Shown: positions 33,758 through 43,751 of the stretch, in pieces
Numbering within the stretch: the stretch's first letter is position 1
Layout: each line of letters starts with the position of its first letter
NCBI RefSeq assembly: GCF_900187305.1
Contig: NZ_LT906434.1
Location: forward strand, 930,001 to 994,000
Direction: 5' to 3'
Length of the DNA stretch: 64,000 bases
Source: Neisseria zoodegmatis
GTDB lineage: Bacteria > Pseudomonadota > Gammaproteobacteria > Burkholderiales > Neisseriaceae
Made by a program: the position numbers and the translations under genes
The notes under the pieces: generated by a model
What the model was told of the DNA's origin: nothing
What the model saw: the letters and a program-made list of their open reading frames with translations, nothing else
Databases searched by the model: none

Positions 33758-36427
33758 ATGTCGACCCAAATCCAAGACGCTGATCCGATTGAAACCCAGG
33801 AATGGCTGGACGCGTTAAGCTCAGTATTGGAAGCCGAAGGCGAAAGCCGCGCACATTTCCTGCTGGAACAATTGGTGAAATATACCCGCCGCCGCGGCGT
33901 GCACATGCCGTTTGACGCGACCACCGCTTACTTGAACACCATTCCGGTGGGCAAAGAGCAAAAATCGCCGGGCAACCATGAATTGGAACACCGCATCCGT
34001 TCGATCATCCGCTGGAACGCAGCCGCTATGGTATTGCGTGCAGGTAAAAAAGATCTGGAGTTGGGCGGTCATATCGCTTCTTTCCAATCCGCAGCCACTT
34101 TGTACGACGTCGGCTTCAACCACTTCTGGAAAGCCAAAGGCGACGGCGAAGAGGGCGATATGGTATTTATCCAAGGCCACTCAGCCCCCGGTATTTATGC
34201 CCGTGCTTTCGTTGAAGGCCGTCTGACCGAAGAGCAGCTCGACAACTTCCGCCAAGAAGTGGACGGCAAAGGCCTGTCTTCTTACCCGCACCCCCACCTG
34301 ATGCCCGATTTCTGGCAGTTCCCCACCGTATCTATGGGTTTGGGCCCGTTGATGGCCATTTACCAAGCCCGCTTCCTGAAATATCTGGAATCACGCGGCC
34401 TGACCAAAACCAAAGGCCGCAAAGTATGGGTATTCTGCGGCGACGGCGAAATGGACGAACCGGAAAGCCAAGGCGCAATTTCACTGGCCGCCCGCGAAGG
34501 TTTGGACAACCTGATTTTCGTGATTAACTGTAACCTGCAACGCTTGGACGGCCCGGTACGCGGTAACGGCAAAATCATTCAAGAATTGGAAGGCAACTTC
34601 CGCGGCGCCGGTTGGAACGTATTGAAAGTGATTTGGGGCAGCCGCTGGGATGCGCTGCTGGCCAACGATACTAACAACGCCCTGAAACAGCGCATGAACG
34701 AGTGTTTGGACGGCGACTACCAAACCTACAAATCCAAAGACGGCGCGTATGTGCGCGAGCACTTCTTCAACACGCCCGAACTGAAAGCCATGGTAGCCAA
34801 TATGTCTGACGCCGAAATTTGGGCGTTGAACCGAGGCGGCCACGACCCGCATAAAGTATATGCAGCCTATTACGAAGCCACCCATAACGCCAACGGCCGT
34901 CCGACCGTGATTTTGGCCAAAACCATTAAAGGTTACGGCATGGGTTCTGCCGGCGAAGGTCAAAACGTTGCCCACCAAGCCAAAAAAATGGATGTGGAAT
35001 CACTCAAAAAATTCCGTACCCGTTTCGGCATTCCGGTAAGCGACGAGCAAATCGAAAGCGGCGATTTGCCTTACTACCGCTTCCCCGAAGACAGCGAAGA
35101 AATGAAATACCTGCGCGAACGCCGCAACGCTTTGGGCGGATACCTGCCGCAACGCAACCCCAACAACGAAGCATTGCCCGTGCCCGAACTGAGCGCTTTT
35201 GACGCACAGCTGCAAACCAGTGGCGACCGCGAGTTCTCTACCACCATGGCATTCGTGCGTATCCTTTCTACCTTGCTGAAAGACAAACAAATCGGCAAAC
35301 GCATCGTACCTATCGTACCCGACGAAAGCCGCACCTTCGGTATGGAAGGTATGTTCCGCCAATACGGTATTTGGAATCCGAAAGGCCAACAATACACCCC
35401 GCAAGATAAAGACCAGCTGATGTTCTATAAAGAATCTACCGACGGTCAGATGTTGCAGGAAGGTATTAACGAGCCGGGAGCGATGGCCGACTGGATTGCC
35501 GCGGCAACCAGCTATGCCAACAACCGTTACGCCATGATTCCGTTCTACATTTACTACTCAATGTTCGGTTTCCAACGCGTAGGCGATTTGGCTTGGGCGG
35601 CGGGCGACATGCACGCACGCGGCTTCTTGGTAGGCGGTACCGCAGGCCGCACCACGCTGAACGGCGAAGGCTTGCAGCACGAAGACGGCCACAGCCATGT
35701 TCAGGCCGATTTGATTCCGAATTGCCTGTCTTACGACCCGACTTTCCAATATGAGTTGGCCGTGATTATTCAAGACGGTTTGCGCCGCATGTATGTGGAA
35801 CAAGAAGACGTGTTCTACTACCTGACCGTGATGAACGAAAACTACGCACATCCTGCCATGCCGCAACGCAAAGGCATCGAAGAAGAAATTCTGAAAGGTA
35901 TGTATTTGTTCCGCGAAGGTGCGAAGAGCGACAAGAAAGTACAATTGATGGGTTCGGGCGTGATTTTGAACGAAGTCATCAAAGCCGCCGACATGCTGAA
36001 AGCCGATTTCGGCGTAGAAGCCGACGTTTGGGCCGTACCGTCGTTCAATATGCTCTACCGCGATGCCATCGAAGTGGAACGCTACAACCGCCTGCACCCG
36101 ATGGAAGAAAACAAATTGCCGTTTGTAGCCCAACAGTTGCAAGGCCATGAAGGCCCCGTGGTTGCTTCTACCGACTACATCCGCAATTTCGCCGACCGCA
36201 TCCGCGCCCACATCCCCAACGATTACCACGTTTTGGGTACCGACGGCTTCGGTCGCAGCGATTCACGCGCCAACCTGCGCGATTTCTTCGAGGTAGACAG
36301 CCGCCACGTTGTCGTTACCGCCCTGAACGCATTGGCCGAGCAAGGCAAAATTGAAAAAGTGGTGGTGCAGCAAGCCATCGAAAAATACGGCATCAAAACC
36401 GATACCGCGCCGAGCTGGAAGCGTTAA
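33758..36427 (+). CDS. aceE: Pyruvate dehydrogenase E1 component, homodimeric type
   Basis: The 889-residue protein is full length for the homodimeric AceE. The thiamine diphosphate motif GDGEMDEPES is present, preceded by WVFC, and the segment NCNLQRLDGPVRGN is a family hallmark. It decarboxylates pyruvate and acetylates the lipoyl groups of E2. AGAAGGGA lies upstream of the ATG. It heads the aceE-aceF-lpdA set; DUS hairpins separate each gene, suggesting graded or independent expression. Confidence 0.98.
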   Translation: MSTQIQDADPIETQEWLDALSSVLEAEGESRAHFLLEQLVKYTRRRGVHMPFDATTAYLNTIPVGKEQKSPGNHELEHRIRSIIRWNAAAMVLRAGKKDLELGGHIASFQSAATLYDVGFNHFWKAKGDGEEGDMVFIQGHSAPGIYARAFVEGRLTEEQLDNFRQEVDGKGLSSYPHPHLMPDFWQFPTVSMGLGPLMAIYQARFLKYLESRGLTKTKGRKVWVFCGDGEMDEPESQGAISLAAREGLDNLIFVINCNLQRLDGPVRGNGKIIQELEGNFRGAGWNVLKVIWGSRWDALLANDTNNALKQRMNECLDGDYQTYKSKDGAYVREHFFNTPELKAMVANMSDAEIWALNRGGHDPHKVYAAYYEATHNANGRPTVILAKTIKGYGMGSAGEGQNVAHQAKKMDVESLKKFRTRFGIPVSDEQIESGDLPYYRFPEDSEEMKYLRERRNALGGYLPQRNPNNEALPVPELSAFDAQLQTSGDREFSTTMAFVRILSTLLKDKQIGKRIVPIVPDESRTFGMEGMFRQYGIWNPKGQQYTPQDKDQLMFYKESTDGQMLQEGINEPGAMADWIAAATSYANNRYAMIPFYIYYSMFGFQRVGDLAWAAGDMHARGFLVGGTAGRTTLNGEGLQHEDGHSHVQADLIPNCLSYDPTFQYELAVIIQDGLRRMYVEQEDVFYYLTVMNENYAHPAMPQRKGIEEEILKGMYLFREGAKSDKKVQLMGSGVILNEVIKAADMLKADFGVEADVWAVPSFNMLYRDAIEVERYNRLHPMEENKLPFVAQQLQGHEGPVVASTDYIRNFADRIRAHIPNDYHVLGTDGFGRSDSRANLRDFFEVDSRHVVVTALNALAEQGKIEKVVVQQAIEKYGIKTDTAPSWKR

Positions 36428-36434
36428 TGATATT

Positions 36435-36469
36435 TTCAGACGGCCTCGAAACGATAGAGGCCGTCTGAA
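36435..36469. terminator. DUS inverted pair between aceE and aceF
   Basis: Copies 36435-36446 and 36458-36469 form a stem just after the aceE stop at 36425-36427. Confidence 0.7.
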
Positions 36470-36559
36470 AGATACTTTTCGCTTTGCAAATAGATTTTAG
36501 TTTTAAACAAAACAACATGCCGCAGCAGTTGGTTGTTGCGGTTGTTAAAGGAAAAAACG

Positions 36560-38236
36560 ATGAGTCAAATCGTAGAAATCAAAGTGCCCGATATCGGCGG
36601 CCATGACAATGTAGATGTGATTGCCGTTGAAGTGAAAGCGGGCGATACCATCGCAGTCGACGATACCCTGATTACGTTGGAAACCGATAAAGCCACTATG
36701 GACGTACCTGCCGATGCGGCCGGTGTCGTGAAAGAAGTAAAAGTGAACGTGGGCGACAAGGTTTCCGAAGGCAGCGTGATTGTGCTGGTAGAAGCAGCCG
36801 GTGCGGCAGCAGAAGCAGCCCCTGCTGCAGAAGCCGCTCCTGCCGCCGCAGAAAAACAGGCCGAACAGGCTCCCGCTCCGGAGCAAACCGCACCCGCAGC
36901 CGCGCCGGCCGCAGGCGGTGCAACCGTTAAAGTGGAAGTGCCCGATATCGGCGGCCACGACAATGTGGACGTGATTGCCGTAGAAATCAAAGTAGGCGAT
37001 ACCGTATCGGAAGACGATACCCTGATTACTTTGGAAACCGACAAAGCCACTATGGATGTGCCCAGCACCGCTGCCGGCGTAGTGAAAGCCGTGTATGTGA
37101 AAGTGGGTGACAAAGTTTCGCAAGGTACGCAAATTATCGAAGTGGAAACCGCAGGCGGTGCCGCTGCCGCTGCCGCACCGGTTCAAGAAGTGAAAGCCGA
37201 AGCACCCGCAGCCGCTCCCGCACAACAAGCCGCTCCGGCTCCTGCCGCGCCTAAAGCCGATGCCGCTCCGGTTGCCGCATTCGGCAACACGCCGGTAAAC
37301 GAAGCGGCATTTGCCAAAGCCCATGCCGGCCCGTCTGCACGCAAACTGGCGCGCGAATTGGGTGTGGATTTGAGTTTGGTAAAAGGTACGGGCTTGAAAG
37401 GCCGTATCGTCGGCGAAGACATCAAAGCCTTCGTTAAAGCCGCCATGCAGGGCGGTGCGGGCAAAGCTGCGCCTGCTGCTGCAACCGCTTCATTGGGCGG
37501 CGGTTTGGACTTGCTGCCGTGGCCGAAAGTCGATTTCAGCAAGTTCGGCGAAATCGAAGTGAAAGAACTTTCCCGCATTAAGAAAATTTCCGGTCAAAAC
37601 CTGTCGCGCAACTGGGTGGTTATCCCGCACGTTACCGTGAACGACGAAGCCGATATGACCGAGCTGGAAGAGTTCCGCAAAACGTTGAACAAAGAATGGG
37701 AGCGCGAAGGTGTGAAACTGTCGCCGCTGGCGTTCATTATCAAAGCTTCCGTAACCGCATTGAAAGCCTTCCCCGAGTTCAATTCTTCTCTCGACGGCGA
37801 AAACCTGATTCTGAAGAAATACTACAATATCGGCTTTGCCGCCGACACGCCCAACGGTTTGGTTGTGCCGGTGATTAAAGATGTCGATAAGAAAGGCTTG
37901 AAAGAAATTTCCCAAGAGCTGACCGAATTGAGCAAAAAAGCCCGCGAAGGCAAACTCAAGCCCAACGAAATGCAAGGCGCCTGCTTTACTATTTCCAGCT
38001 TGGGCGGCATCGGCGGTACAAGCTTTACGCCGATTGTGAACGCACCCGAAGTGGCCATTTTGGGCGTGTGCAAATCACAAATGAAACCGGTATGGAACGG
38101 CTCGGCCTTTGAACCGCGCCTGATGTGCCCGTTGAGCCTGTCGTTCGACCACCGCGTGATCGACGGTGCGGCCGGTATGCGCTTTACCGTGTATCTGGCG
38201 AACCTGTTGAAAGACTTCCGCCGCGTAGTGCTGTAA
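36560..38236 (+). CDS. aceF: Dihydrolipoamide acetyltransferase (E2) with two lipoyl domains
   Basis: AAAGGAAAA before the ATG at 36560 fixes the start. The 558-residue protein has two lipoyl domains with lipoyl lysines Lys44 and Lys162 in [10 protein letters not shown], joined by Ala/Pro-rich linkers, a peripheral subunit-binding domain ([15 protein letters not shown]...GRIVGEDI) and the catalytic domain ending near [10 protein letters not shown]. It is the core of the pyruvate dehydrogenase complex. The near-identical lipoyl domains suggest internal duplication. Confidence 0.97.
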   Translation: MSQIVEIKVPDIGGHDNVDVIAVEVKAGDTIAVDDTLITLETDKATMDVPADAAGVVKEVKVNVGDKVSEGSVIVLVEAAGAAAEAAPAAEAAPAAAEKQAEQAPAPEQTAPAAAPAAGGATVKVEVPDIGGHDNVDVIAVEIKVGDTVSEDDTLITLETDKATMDVPSTAAGVVKAVYVKVGDKVSQGTQIIEVETAGGAAAAAAPVQEVKAEAPAAAPAQQAAPAPAAPKADAAPVAAFGNTPVNEAAFAKAHAGPSARKLARELGVDLSLVKGTGLKGRIVGEDIKAFVKAAMQGGAGKAAPAAATASLGGGLDLLPWPKVDFSKFGEIEVKELSRIKKISGQNLSRNWVVIPHVTVNDEADMTELEEFRKTLNKEWEREGVKLSPLAFIIKASVTALKAFPEFNSSLDGENLILKKYYNIGFAADTPNGLVVPVIKDVDKKGLKEISQELTELSKKAREGKLKPNEMQGACFTISSLGGIGGTSFTPIVNAPEVAILGVCKSQMKPVWNGSAFEPRLMCPLSLSFDHRVIDGAAGMRFTVYLANLLKDFRRVVL

Positions 38237-38241
38237 GGCTT

Positions 38242-38276
38242 TTCAGACGGCCTTTGGCAATCAGAGGCCGTCTGAA
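38242..38276. terminator. DUS inverted pair between aceF and lpdA
   Basis: Copies 38242-38253 and 38265-38276 surround an 11-base loop, immediately after the aceF stop. Confidence 0.7.
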
Positions 38277-38330
38277 ACAAGATTTAATGAAAGCAGTATG
38301 TATAAAGCTGCTTTACTGAAAGGTTTAACA

Positions 38331-40112
38331 ATGAGCTTGATTGAACTCAAGGTTCCCGATATCGGCGGCCACGAAAACGTGGATATCATCGCCGTGGAAA
38401 TCAAAGCAGGCGATACCGTGGCGCTTGAAGATACGTTGGTTACTTTGGAAACCGACAAAGCGACTATGGACGTACCCGCCGAAGCTGCCGGCGTGGTTAA
38501 AGAAGTAAAAGTCAAAGTAGGCGACAAAATTTCCGAAGGCGGCGTGATTGCCGTGATTGAAGCCGCCGGTGCCGCAGCTGAAGCACCGAAAGCCGAATCA
38601 GCCCCTGCGCCCGTGAAAGAAGAAGCGCCCAAAGCGGCTGCGCCCGCACCGCAAGCCGCCCAATTCAGCGGTTCTGCCGATGCCGAATACGACGTAGTGG
38701 TGTTGGGCGGCGGCCCGGGCGGTTACTCTGCTGCTTTTGCCGCAGCAGATGAAGGTTTGAAAGTGGCTATTGTCGAACGCTACGCTACTTTGGGCGGTGT
38801 GTGTCTGAACGTGGGCTGTATTCCTTCCAAAGCCTTGCTGCACAACGCCGCTGTGATTGACGAAGTGCGTCATTTGGCTGAGAACGGCATCAAATATCCC
38901 GAGCCTGAGCTGGATATCGACATGCTGCGCGCCTACAAAGAAAAAGTGATCGGCAAGCTGACCGGCGGTTTGGCCGGTATGGCTAAAATGCGTAAAGTGG
39001 ATGTTATCCGCGGTAACGGACAGTTTGTCGGCCCGAACCATATGGAAGTGGCCTTGACTTCCGGCGAAGGTAAAGAAGAAACCGGCGAGAAGAAAACCGT
39101 TGCATTCAAAAACGCCATCATCGCAGCGGGCAGCCGCGTGGTGAACCTGCCGTTTATTCCTGAAGACCCGCGCATCATCGACTCTACCGGTGCGCTGGCC
39201 TTGAAAGAAGTGCCGGGCAAAATGCTGATTATCGGCGGCGGTATTATCGGTTTGGAAATGGGTACGGTGTACAGCACGCTGGGTACGCGCTTGGACGTTG
39301 TGGAAATGATGGACGGCTTGATGCAGGGTGCCGACCGTGATTTGGTTAAAGTGTGGCAAAAGCAAAACGAATACCGTTTCGACAATATTATGGTCAACAC
39401 CAAAACCGTTGCCGTTGAGCCGAAAGAAGACGGTATTTACGTTACTTTTGAAGGTGCCAACGCGCCCAAAGAGCCGCAACGCTACGATACCGTATTGGTT
39501 GCCGCAGGCCGTGCGCCTAACGGTAAGCTGATCGGTGCCGAAAAAGCCGGTGTTGCCGTAACCGACCGCGGCTTTATCGAAGTGGACAAGCAGCAGCGTA
39601 CCAATGTGCCGCACATTTACGCCATCGGCGATATCGTCGGCCAGCCCATGTTGGCGCATAAAGCCGTGCACGAAGGCCATGTTGCCGCTGAAAACTGTGC
39701 AGGCCATAAAGCCTATTTCGATGCACGCGTGATTCCGGGTGTAGCCTACACCGCGCCCGAAGTGGCTTGGGTGGGTGTAACCGAAACTTCTGCCAAAGAG
39801 CACGGCATTAAAATCACTAAAGCCAATTTCCCATGGGCGGCTTCGGGTCGTGCGATTGCCAACGGTTGCGACCAAGGCTTTACCAAGCTGATTTTTGACG
39901 CGGAAAGCGGCAAAATCATCGGCGGCGGTATCGTCGGCCCCAACGGCGGCGATATGATCGGCGAAATTTGCTTGGCGATTGAAATGGGTTGCGATGCGGC
40001 GGACATCGGCAAAACCATCCACCCGCACCCGACGCTGGGCGAAAGCATCGGCATGGCTGCGGAAGTGGCTTTGGGCACATGTACCGACCTGCCTCCGCAA
40101 CGTAAGAAGTAA
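38331..40112 (+). CDS. lpdA: Dihydrolipoyl dehydrogenase (E3) with N-terminal lipoyl domain, P64K type
   Basis: AAAGG seven bases before the ATG at 38331 supports this start. The 593-residue protein has an N-terminal lipoyl domain (Lys43 in [10 protein letters not shown]), an Ala/Pro linker, then the flavoprotein disulfide reductase: GGGPGGYSAAF, the redox disulfide Cys158/Cys163 in GGVCLNVGCIPSK, and the C-terminal interface IHPHPTLGES. This lipoyl-E3 arrangement is that of the meningococcal P64K antigen. It reoxidises dihydrolipoamide for pyruvate dehydrogenase and probably other complexes. Confidence 0.97.
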   Translation: MSLIELKVPDIGGHENVDIIAVEIKAGDTVALEDTLVTLETDKATMDVPAEAAGVVKEVKVKVGDKISEGGVIAVIEAAGAAAEAPKAESAPAPVKEEAPKAAAPAPQAAQFSGSADAEYDVVVLGGGPGGYSAAFAAADEGLKVAIVERYATLGGVCLNVGCIPSKALLHNAAVIDEVRHLAENGIKYPEPELDIDMLRAYKEKVIGKLTGGLAGMAKMRKVDVIRGNGQFVGPNHMEVALTSGEGKEETGEKKTVAFKNAIIAAGSRVVNLPFIPEDPRIIDSTGALALKEVPGKMLIIGGGIIGLEMGTVYSTLGTRLDVVEMMDGLMQGADRDLVKVWQKQNEYRFDNIMVNTKTVAVEPKEDGIYVTFEGANAPKEPQRYDTVLVAAGRAPNGKLIGAEKAGVAVTDRGFIEVDKQQRTNVPHIYAIGDIVGQPMLAHKAVHEGHVAAENCAGHKAYFDARVIPGVAYTAPEVAWVGVTETSAKEHGIKITKANFPWAASGRAIANGCDQGFTKLIFDAESGKIIGGGIVGPNGGDMIGEICLAIEMGCDAADIGKTIHPHPTLGESIGMAAEVALGTCTDLPPQRKK

Positions 40113-40136
40113 GCTGAACTCATTTTATTGAGACAA

Positions 40137-40164
40137 AGGCCGTCTGAAATTTTTCAGACGGCCT
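40137..40164. terminator. DUS terminator after lpdA
   Basis: Copies 40137-40148 and 40153-40164 form a tight hairpin ending in T4, 24 bases after the lpdA stop. Confidence 0.85.
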
Positions 40165-40264
40165 TTTGGTATGCTGAATGTGGGGCAGATCAATTTCAAC
40201 GCGAAGTTTGCTTGCGGACTATATCAAAATTTTTAATACTGTTACCCGAATCCTGCGAAAGGTT

Positions 40265-40292
40265 AGGCCGTCTGAAAAATTTCAGACGGCCT
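40265..40292. terminator. DUS terminator at the end of xseA
   Basis: Copies 40265-40276 and 40281-40292 form a second tight hairpin, suited to ending xseA on the minus strand. Confidence 0.8.
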
Positions 40293-40326
40293 TTGTACTT
40301 TCATAAGCACCCGATACGCTCAGGTT

Positions 40327-41682
40327 TTAAGAATAATCAAACAAATCCGGCTGTTTGTGTTCGCTGGTTACGCGCACGTCGGTTTCGCCGTCGGCAAAGG
40401 TAATGTGCAGCTTCTGGCCTTGCTTCAAAGCATGGGCGCTGCGGATGACTTGGCCGCGGCTGTTTTTAACCACGCTGAAGCCGCGTTCCAAAATGTGCTG
40501 CGGCGACACGGCTTCGAGCAGGGCGGCCTGTTTCTCGAGGCGTTGGCGGTACAGCGCGAACAAAGACAAACGGCTTTGCTGTAAGGCCGTCTGAAAACGC
40601 ATTACGTCTCGTTTGGACGCCGAAATATCGGGGCGCAGATGGGCGAGGGTTTGCTGCTGGCGGGCGAGCTTCTGCACATTGAAGCGATGGTTGTTTTGCA
40701 TGGAAAAGCGCAGCGATTGTTGCAAGGCGGCAAGTTGGTTGCGTTGTTCGTTCAGCTTTTGCTGCGGGTGGCGGATTTGGCGGGCGAACCAATCGACGCG
40801 CTGGCAGGCATCGTAATATCGTTGTTCCAACACGGTTTTCAGACGGCCTTGTGCCTGCGCGAGTTTGTGTAGCGATTCCAAGCGGTTGGGGCTGACCAGT
40901 TCCGCTGCACCCGTGGGCGTAGGCGCGCGCACGTCGGCGACAAAATCCGCCAGCGTGAAATCGGTTTCGTGCCCGACACCGCTGACCACGGGAATTTCGC
41001 ACGCTTCAATCGCCCGCACCACAGGCTCTTCGTTAAACGCCCACAAATCTTCGATGCTGCCACCGCCGCGGCACACGATTAGAACGTCTGCTTCGGCACG
41101 CGCAGAGGCCGTCTGAATCGCTTGGGCGATCTGAAATTCGCTGCCCGCGCCTTGTACGGCGGTCGGGTACACAATCACAGGGATTTCCGGCGCACGGCGT
41201 TTCAACGTGCTGACCACGTCGCGCAAAGCTGCCGCGGCAAGGCTGGTTACGATGCCGATGGTGCGCGGATGGGCGGGCAGCGGTTTTTTGCGTTCCGCCG
41301 CAAACACGCCCTCGGCCTGCAATTGGGCTTTCAGCTTTTCATAGGCTTCGTAAAGCTGCCCCAAACCTTTCAAGCGCACTTCGTTTACGGTGATTTGAAA
41401 CTCGCCGCGCGCTTCGTAAATGCTGATTTTGCCGGCCAGCTCGATGTGGTCGCCTTCTTTCAGCGGTGCAGCCAATTTAGCTGCCGTGCCTTTAAACATG
41501 GCGCAGCGCACTTGGGCACGGCTGTCTTTGAGCGAAAAATAGTAATGTCCGCTGGCTGCGCGGGTAAGGTTGGACACTTCGCCCGCTATCCACAGTCCGA
41601 ACAGGTTGTCTTCCAGCAGGCTTCTGGCTAAGGCGTTGAGTTCGGAAACGGAAATGGCGGCAGGGGCGAAGAGTTCGGACAT
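40327..41682 (-). CDS. xseA: Exodeoxyribonuclease VII large subunit
   Basis: The 451-residue protein begins MSELFAPAAISVSELNALAR, followed by an OB-fold domain (LWIAGEVSNLTRAASGHYYFSLKD) and the catalytic region with ADVLIVCRGGGSIEDLWAFN and VSGVGHETDFTLADFVAD. It degrades single-stranded DNA to oligonucleotides with the small subunit XseB, which is not in the window. The coiled-coil C-terminal part has normal length. Transcription is convergent with lpdA. Confidence 0.96.
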   Translation of the reverse strand: MSELFAPAAISVSELNALARSLLEDNLFGLWIAGEVSNLTRAASGHYYFSLKDSRAQVRCAMFKGTAAKLAAPLKEGDHIELAGKISIYEARGEFQITVNEVRLKGLGQLYEAYEKLKAQLQAEGVFAAERKKPLPAHPRTIGIVTSLAAAALRDVVSTLKRRAPEIPVIVYPTAVQGAGSEFQIAQAIQTASARAEADVLIVCRGGGSIEDLWAFNEEPVVRAIEACEIPVVSGVGHETDFTLADFVADVRAPTPTGAAELVSPNRLESLHKLAQAQGRLKTVLEQRYYDACQRVDWFARQIRHPQQKLNEQRNQLAALQQSLRFSMQNNHRFNVQKLARQQQTLAHLRPDISASKRDVMRFQTALQQSRLSLFALYRQRLEKQAALLEAVSPQHILERGFSVVKNSRGQVIRSAHALKQGQKLHITFADGETDVRVTSEHKQPDLFDYS

Positions 41683-41999
41683 GGTTGACGGATAAAAACT
41701 TTGAAAAGTCGGAATTATAAAGGGCGAACGGCGCGGTAGGGGAGATTTTCAGCGTTTGTACAGGCATAAAGGCAGGGGCTGTGTTTGATTTGCTTGGGCG
41801 GCTTGGAAATTTGGGAGAAAAGCTGCGTTTCAGCAGGCGGAAATACAGGAAGCCGCCAGTTATCCGGCTTGTTTGTTTTTCACACTCGATGTTAATATTC
41901 ACGGCATAAAACTTCATAAAAACATGCGCTTTGTGTTTCGAGCGTATAACGTCTTGCCCGCACAACATTTTATTCATCATCAATAAGAAAAGGTTGTGT
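41683..41999. other. Intergenic region between divergent xseA and the BCCT gene
   Basis: A TATAAT on the minus strand near 41716-41721 may serve xseA. On the plus strand an AT-rich stretch (41875-41990) precedes the transporter. No DUS pair or coding frame with support is seen. Confidence 0.5.
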
Positions 42000-43538
42000 A
42001 TGTCTGCAAAAGAAAATCCCCCTATTAAACGCCCTAATTATTTTTTATGGACTTCGCTGCTGGTCGGCCTGATGGCTTTGACTGCGGTTATCAAGCCCAC
42101 GCTGCTGACCGGTACGATTGCCGATATCGGTAAGTTTTTCTACTTGAAATTCGACTGGCTGATTATGTGGCTGCCGCTGCTGGCCTGCGGTGTGGGCTTG
42201 GCGGTGGCGCTGTCGCCGCGTTTCGGCAATATCCGCTTGGGCGGCCAAGACGCGGTGCCGGAATATTCGTTTTTCTCGTGGATGAACATGCTGTTTACCG
42301 CGGGTATCGGCGTGGGCATTGTGTTTTTCGGGCCGATTGAGGCTTTGTGGCACTACTTCCATTCGCCCATCGGCGTGAAGGCGGAAGGGCTGACCGATTC
42401 GCAACGGGTGGAAAATGCGATGAGCTTGGCGCTGCACGTGTGGGGCATTCCCGCGTGGTCGCTGTACATGATTGCCGGTTTGGTAATGGCTTATTTTGCT
42501 TACCAGCATAAAACCGAATGTACGCCCGCGGCACCGCTGCAATATGCGTTTAAACATAAAAAGTGGGCAAGGCCGCTCGGTGGCATCGTGACGGCGATGG
42601 CGATTTTGGCGATTGCGATGTCGGTGTCTTCTTCGATTGCGATGGCAACGGCGCAGATTGCTTCGGGGTTGGGCATCATTACGGGAGGGTCGTTCAACAA
42701 TATCGCTTGGAAAACGGTGGTATTGGTGGTGCTGGCGGCGCTTTACACTTCGGGTGCGGTGCTGCCGATTAATAAGGGCATGAAATTTCTCGGCGACTGG
42801 ACGGTTTATTTGTCGATTGTGTTGCTGATGTTTGTGTTTTTGGTTGGCCCGACCCATTATTTTTTAAGCACGATGGTGGTTTCCATCGGCAATATTCTGA
42901 CCAAAACGGTGCATCATTCCTTTCAGCTGTATATGTTTCACAATCGCGATTGGGTGGTGTGGTATCCGATGGCGTATTGGGTGTGGTGGGTAACTTGGGC
43001 GCCTTTTGTGGGCGTGTTTTTGGCCAAAATTTCCAGAGGCCGCACGCTGCGCCAATTTGTATTTGCATCGGTAATGGTGCCCGCCGGATTTATTGTGATT
43101 TGGTTTTCGGTGTTTTCGGGGTTCAGCCTGCTGGACACGATTGAAGGCACGGGGCGTTTGGCGGAAATCGGCAATAAGGGCGACTACGAAGGCGCGTTTT
43201 ACTATTTGCTCAATATGCTGCCTTTGTCGGATTTCACCAAGCTGGTAACGGTTACGCTGTTTCTCGGTTTTATCGTGACAACCGTAACCAGCGCGGCGAT
43301 TTCGTTGGGTATTATGACCAGCAGCGACGGCCGCACTGAGAATAAATTCCGCGCGGTAGTGTGGAGTGTTTTTATGACGCTGATCAGCTACGCGGTGATT
43401 GTGACGGAAAAGATAGAAGGGATTAAGGCCGTTGGGTCGTTTTCGGGCTTCCCGTTTGTGTTTGTGATGTATCTGTGGTTTGCGGCTTTGTGGCGGCAGC
43501 TCAACCGCGACGTGCCGCGCCGGAAGGGAAAGGAGTAG
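42000..43538 (+). CDS. BCCT-family betaine/choline/carnitine transporter
   Basis: AAAAGG before the ATG at 42000 gives a 512-residue protein with 12 hydrophobic segments. BCCT features are GGQDAVPEYSFFSWMNMLFTAGIGVGI, WHYFHSP, and the tryptophan-rich substrate segment YWVWWVTWAPFVGVFLAKISRGRTLR. Members import glycine betaine, choline or related quaternary amines with Na+ or H+. It lacks long N- or C-terminal osmosensing tails, so a metabolic uptake role is likely. A 42-codon gene follows three bases after its stop. Confidence 0.92.
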   Translation: MSAKENPPIKRPNYFLWTSLLVGLMALTAVIKPTLLTGTIADIGKFFYLKFDWLIMWLPLLACGVGLAVALSPRFGNIRLGGQDAVPEYSFFSWMNMLFTAGIGVGIVFFGPIEALWHYFHSPIGVKAEGLTDSQRVENAMSLALHVWGIPAWSLYMIAGLVMAYFAYQHKTECTPAAPLQYAFKHKKWARPLGGIVTAMAILAIAMSVSSSIAMATAQIASGLGIITGGSFNNIAWKTVVLVVLAALYTSGAVLPINKGMKFLGDWTVYLSIVLLMFVFLVGPTHYFLSTMVVSIGNILTKTVHHSFQLYMFHNRDWVVWYPMAYWVWWVTWAPFVGVFLAKISRGRTLRQFVFASVMVPAGFIVIWFSVFSGFSLLDTIEGTGRLAEIGNKGDYEGAFYYLLNMLPLSDFTKLVTVTLFLGFIVTTVTSAAISLGIMTSSDGRTENKFRAVVWSVFMTLISYAVIVTEKIEGIKAVGSFSGFPFVFVMYLWFAALWRQLNRDVPRRKGKE

Positions 43539-43541
43539 CTT

Positions 43542-43670
43542 GTGAACAAGGAAATTTTTTATTGGAACCAAAGCACGCACGACAATATTGTGGAAACGGT
43601 GATGCTGCTGCTCACGGTGTTGTTTTTGTGTTATGTGGTCAAGCTGGCTTTTTTTGATAAAGACGAATAA
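43542..43670 (+). CDS. 42-residue single-span membrane protein coupled to the BCCT transporter
   Basis: A GTG at 43542 has AAGGAG six bases upstream, inside the last codons of the transporter gene. The peptide is MNKEIFYWNQSTHDNIVETV, then a hydrophobic stretch MLLLTVLFLCYVVKLAFF and a charged tail DKDE. It has one predicted transmembrane helix and no signal peptidase site. The tight spacing implies translational coupling to the transporter, so it may be a small accessory subunit. No family is recognised. Confidence 0.72.
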   Translation: MNKEIFYWNQSTHDNIVETVMLLLTVLFLCYVVKLAFFDKDE

Positions 43671-43691
43671 TTTGATAAGCCCTAAACATAA

Positions 43692-43732
43692 AGGCCGTCT
43701 GAAAACCTGCAAGCATCGTTTTCAGACGGCCT
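43692..43732. terminator. DUS hairpin between converging small membrane-protein genes
   Basis: Copies 43692-43703 and 43721-43732 form a stem with a 17-base loop, extended by A/T pairs, and can terminate from both sides. Confidence 0.8.
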
Positions 43733-43751
43733 TATCCGTTAATCAATCGGA

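Noticed and set aside
38598..40100. A 500-codon open frame on the minus strand
   Set aside because: It is the complement of lpdA, has skewed His/Arg/Phe composition and no recognisable domain.
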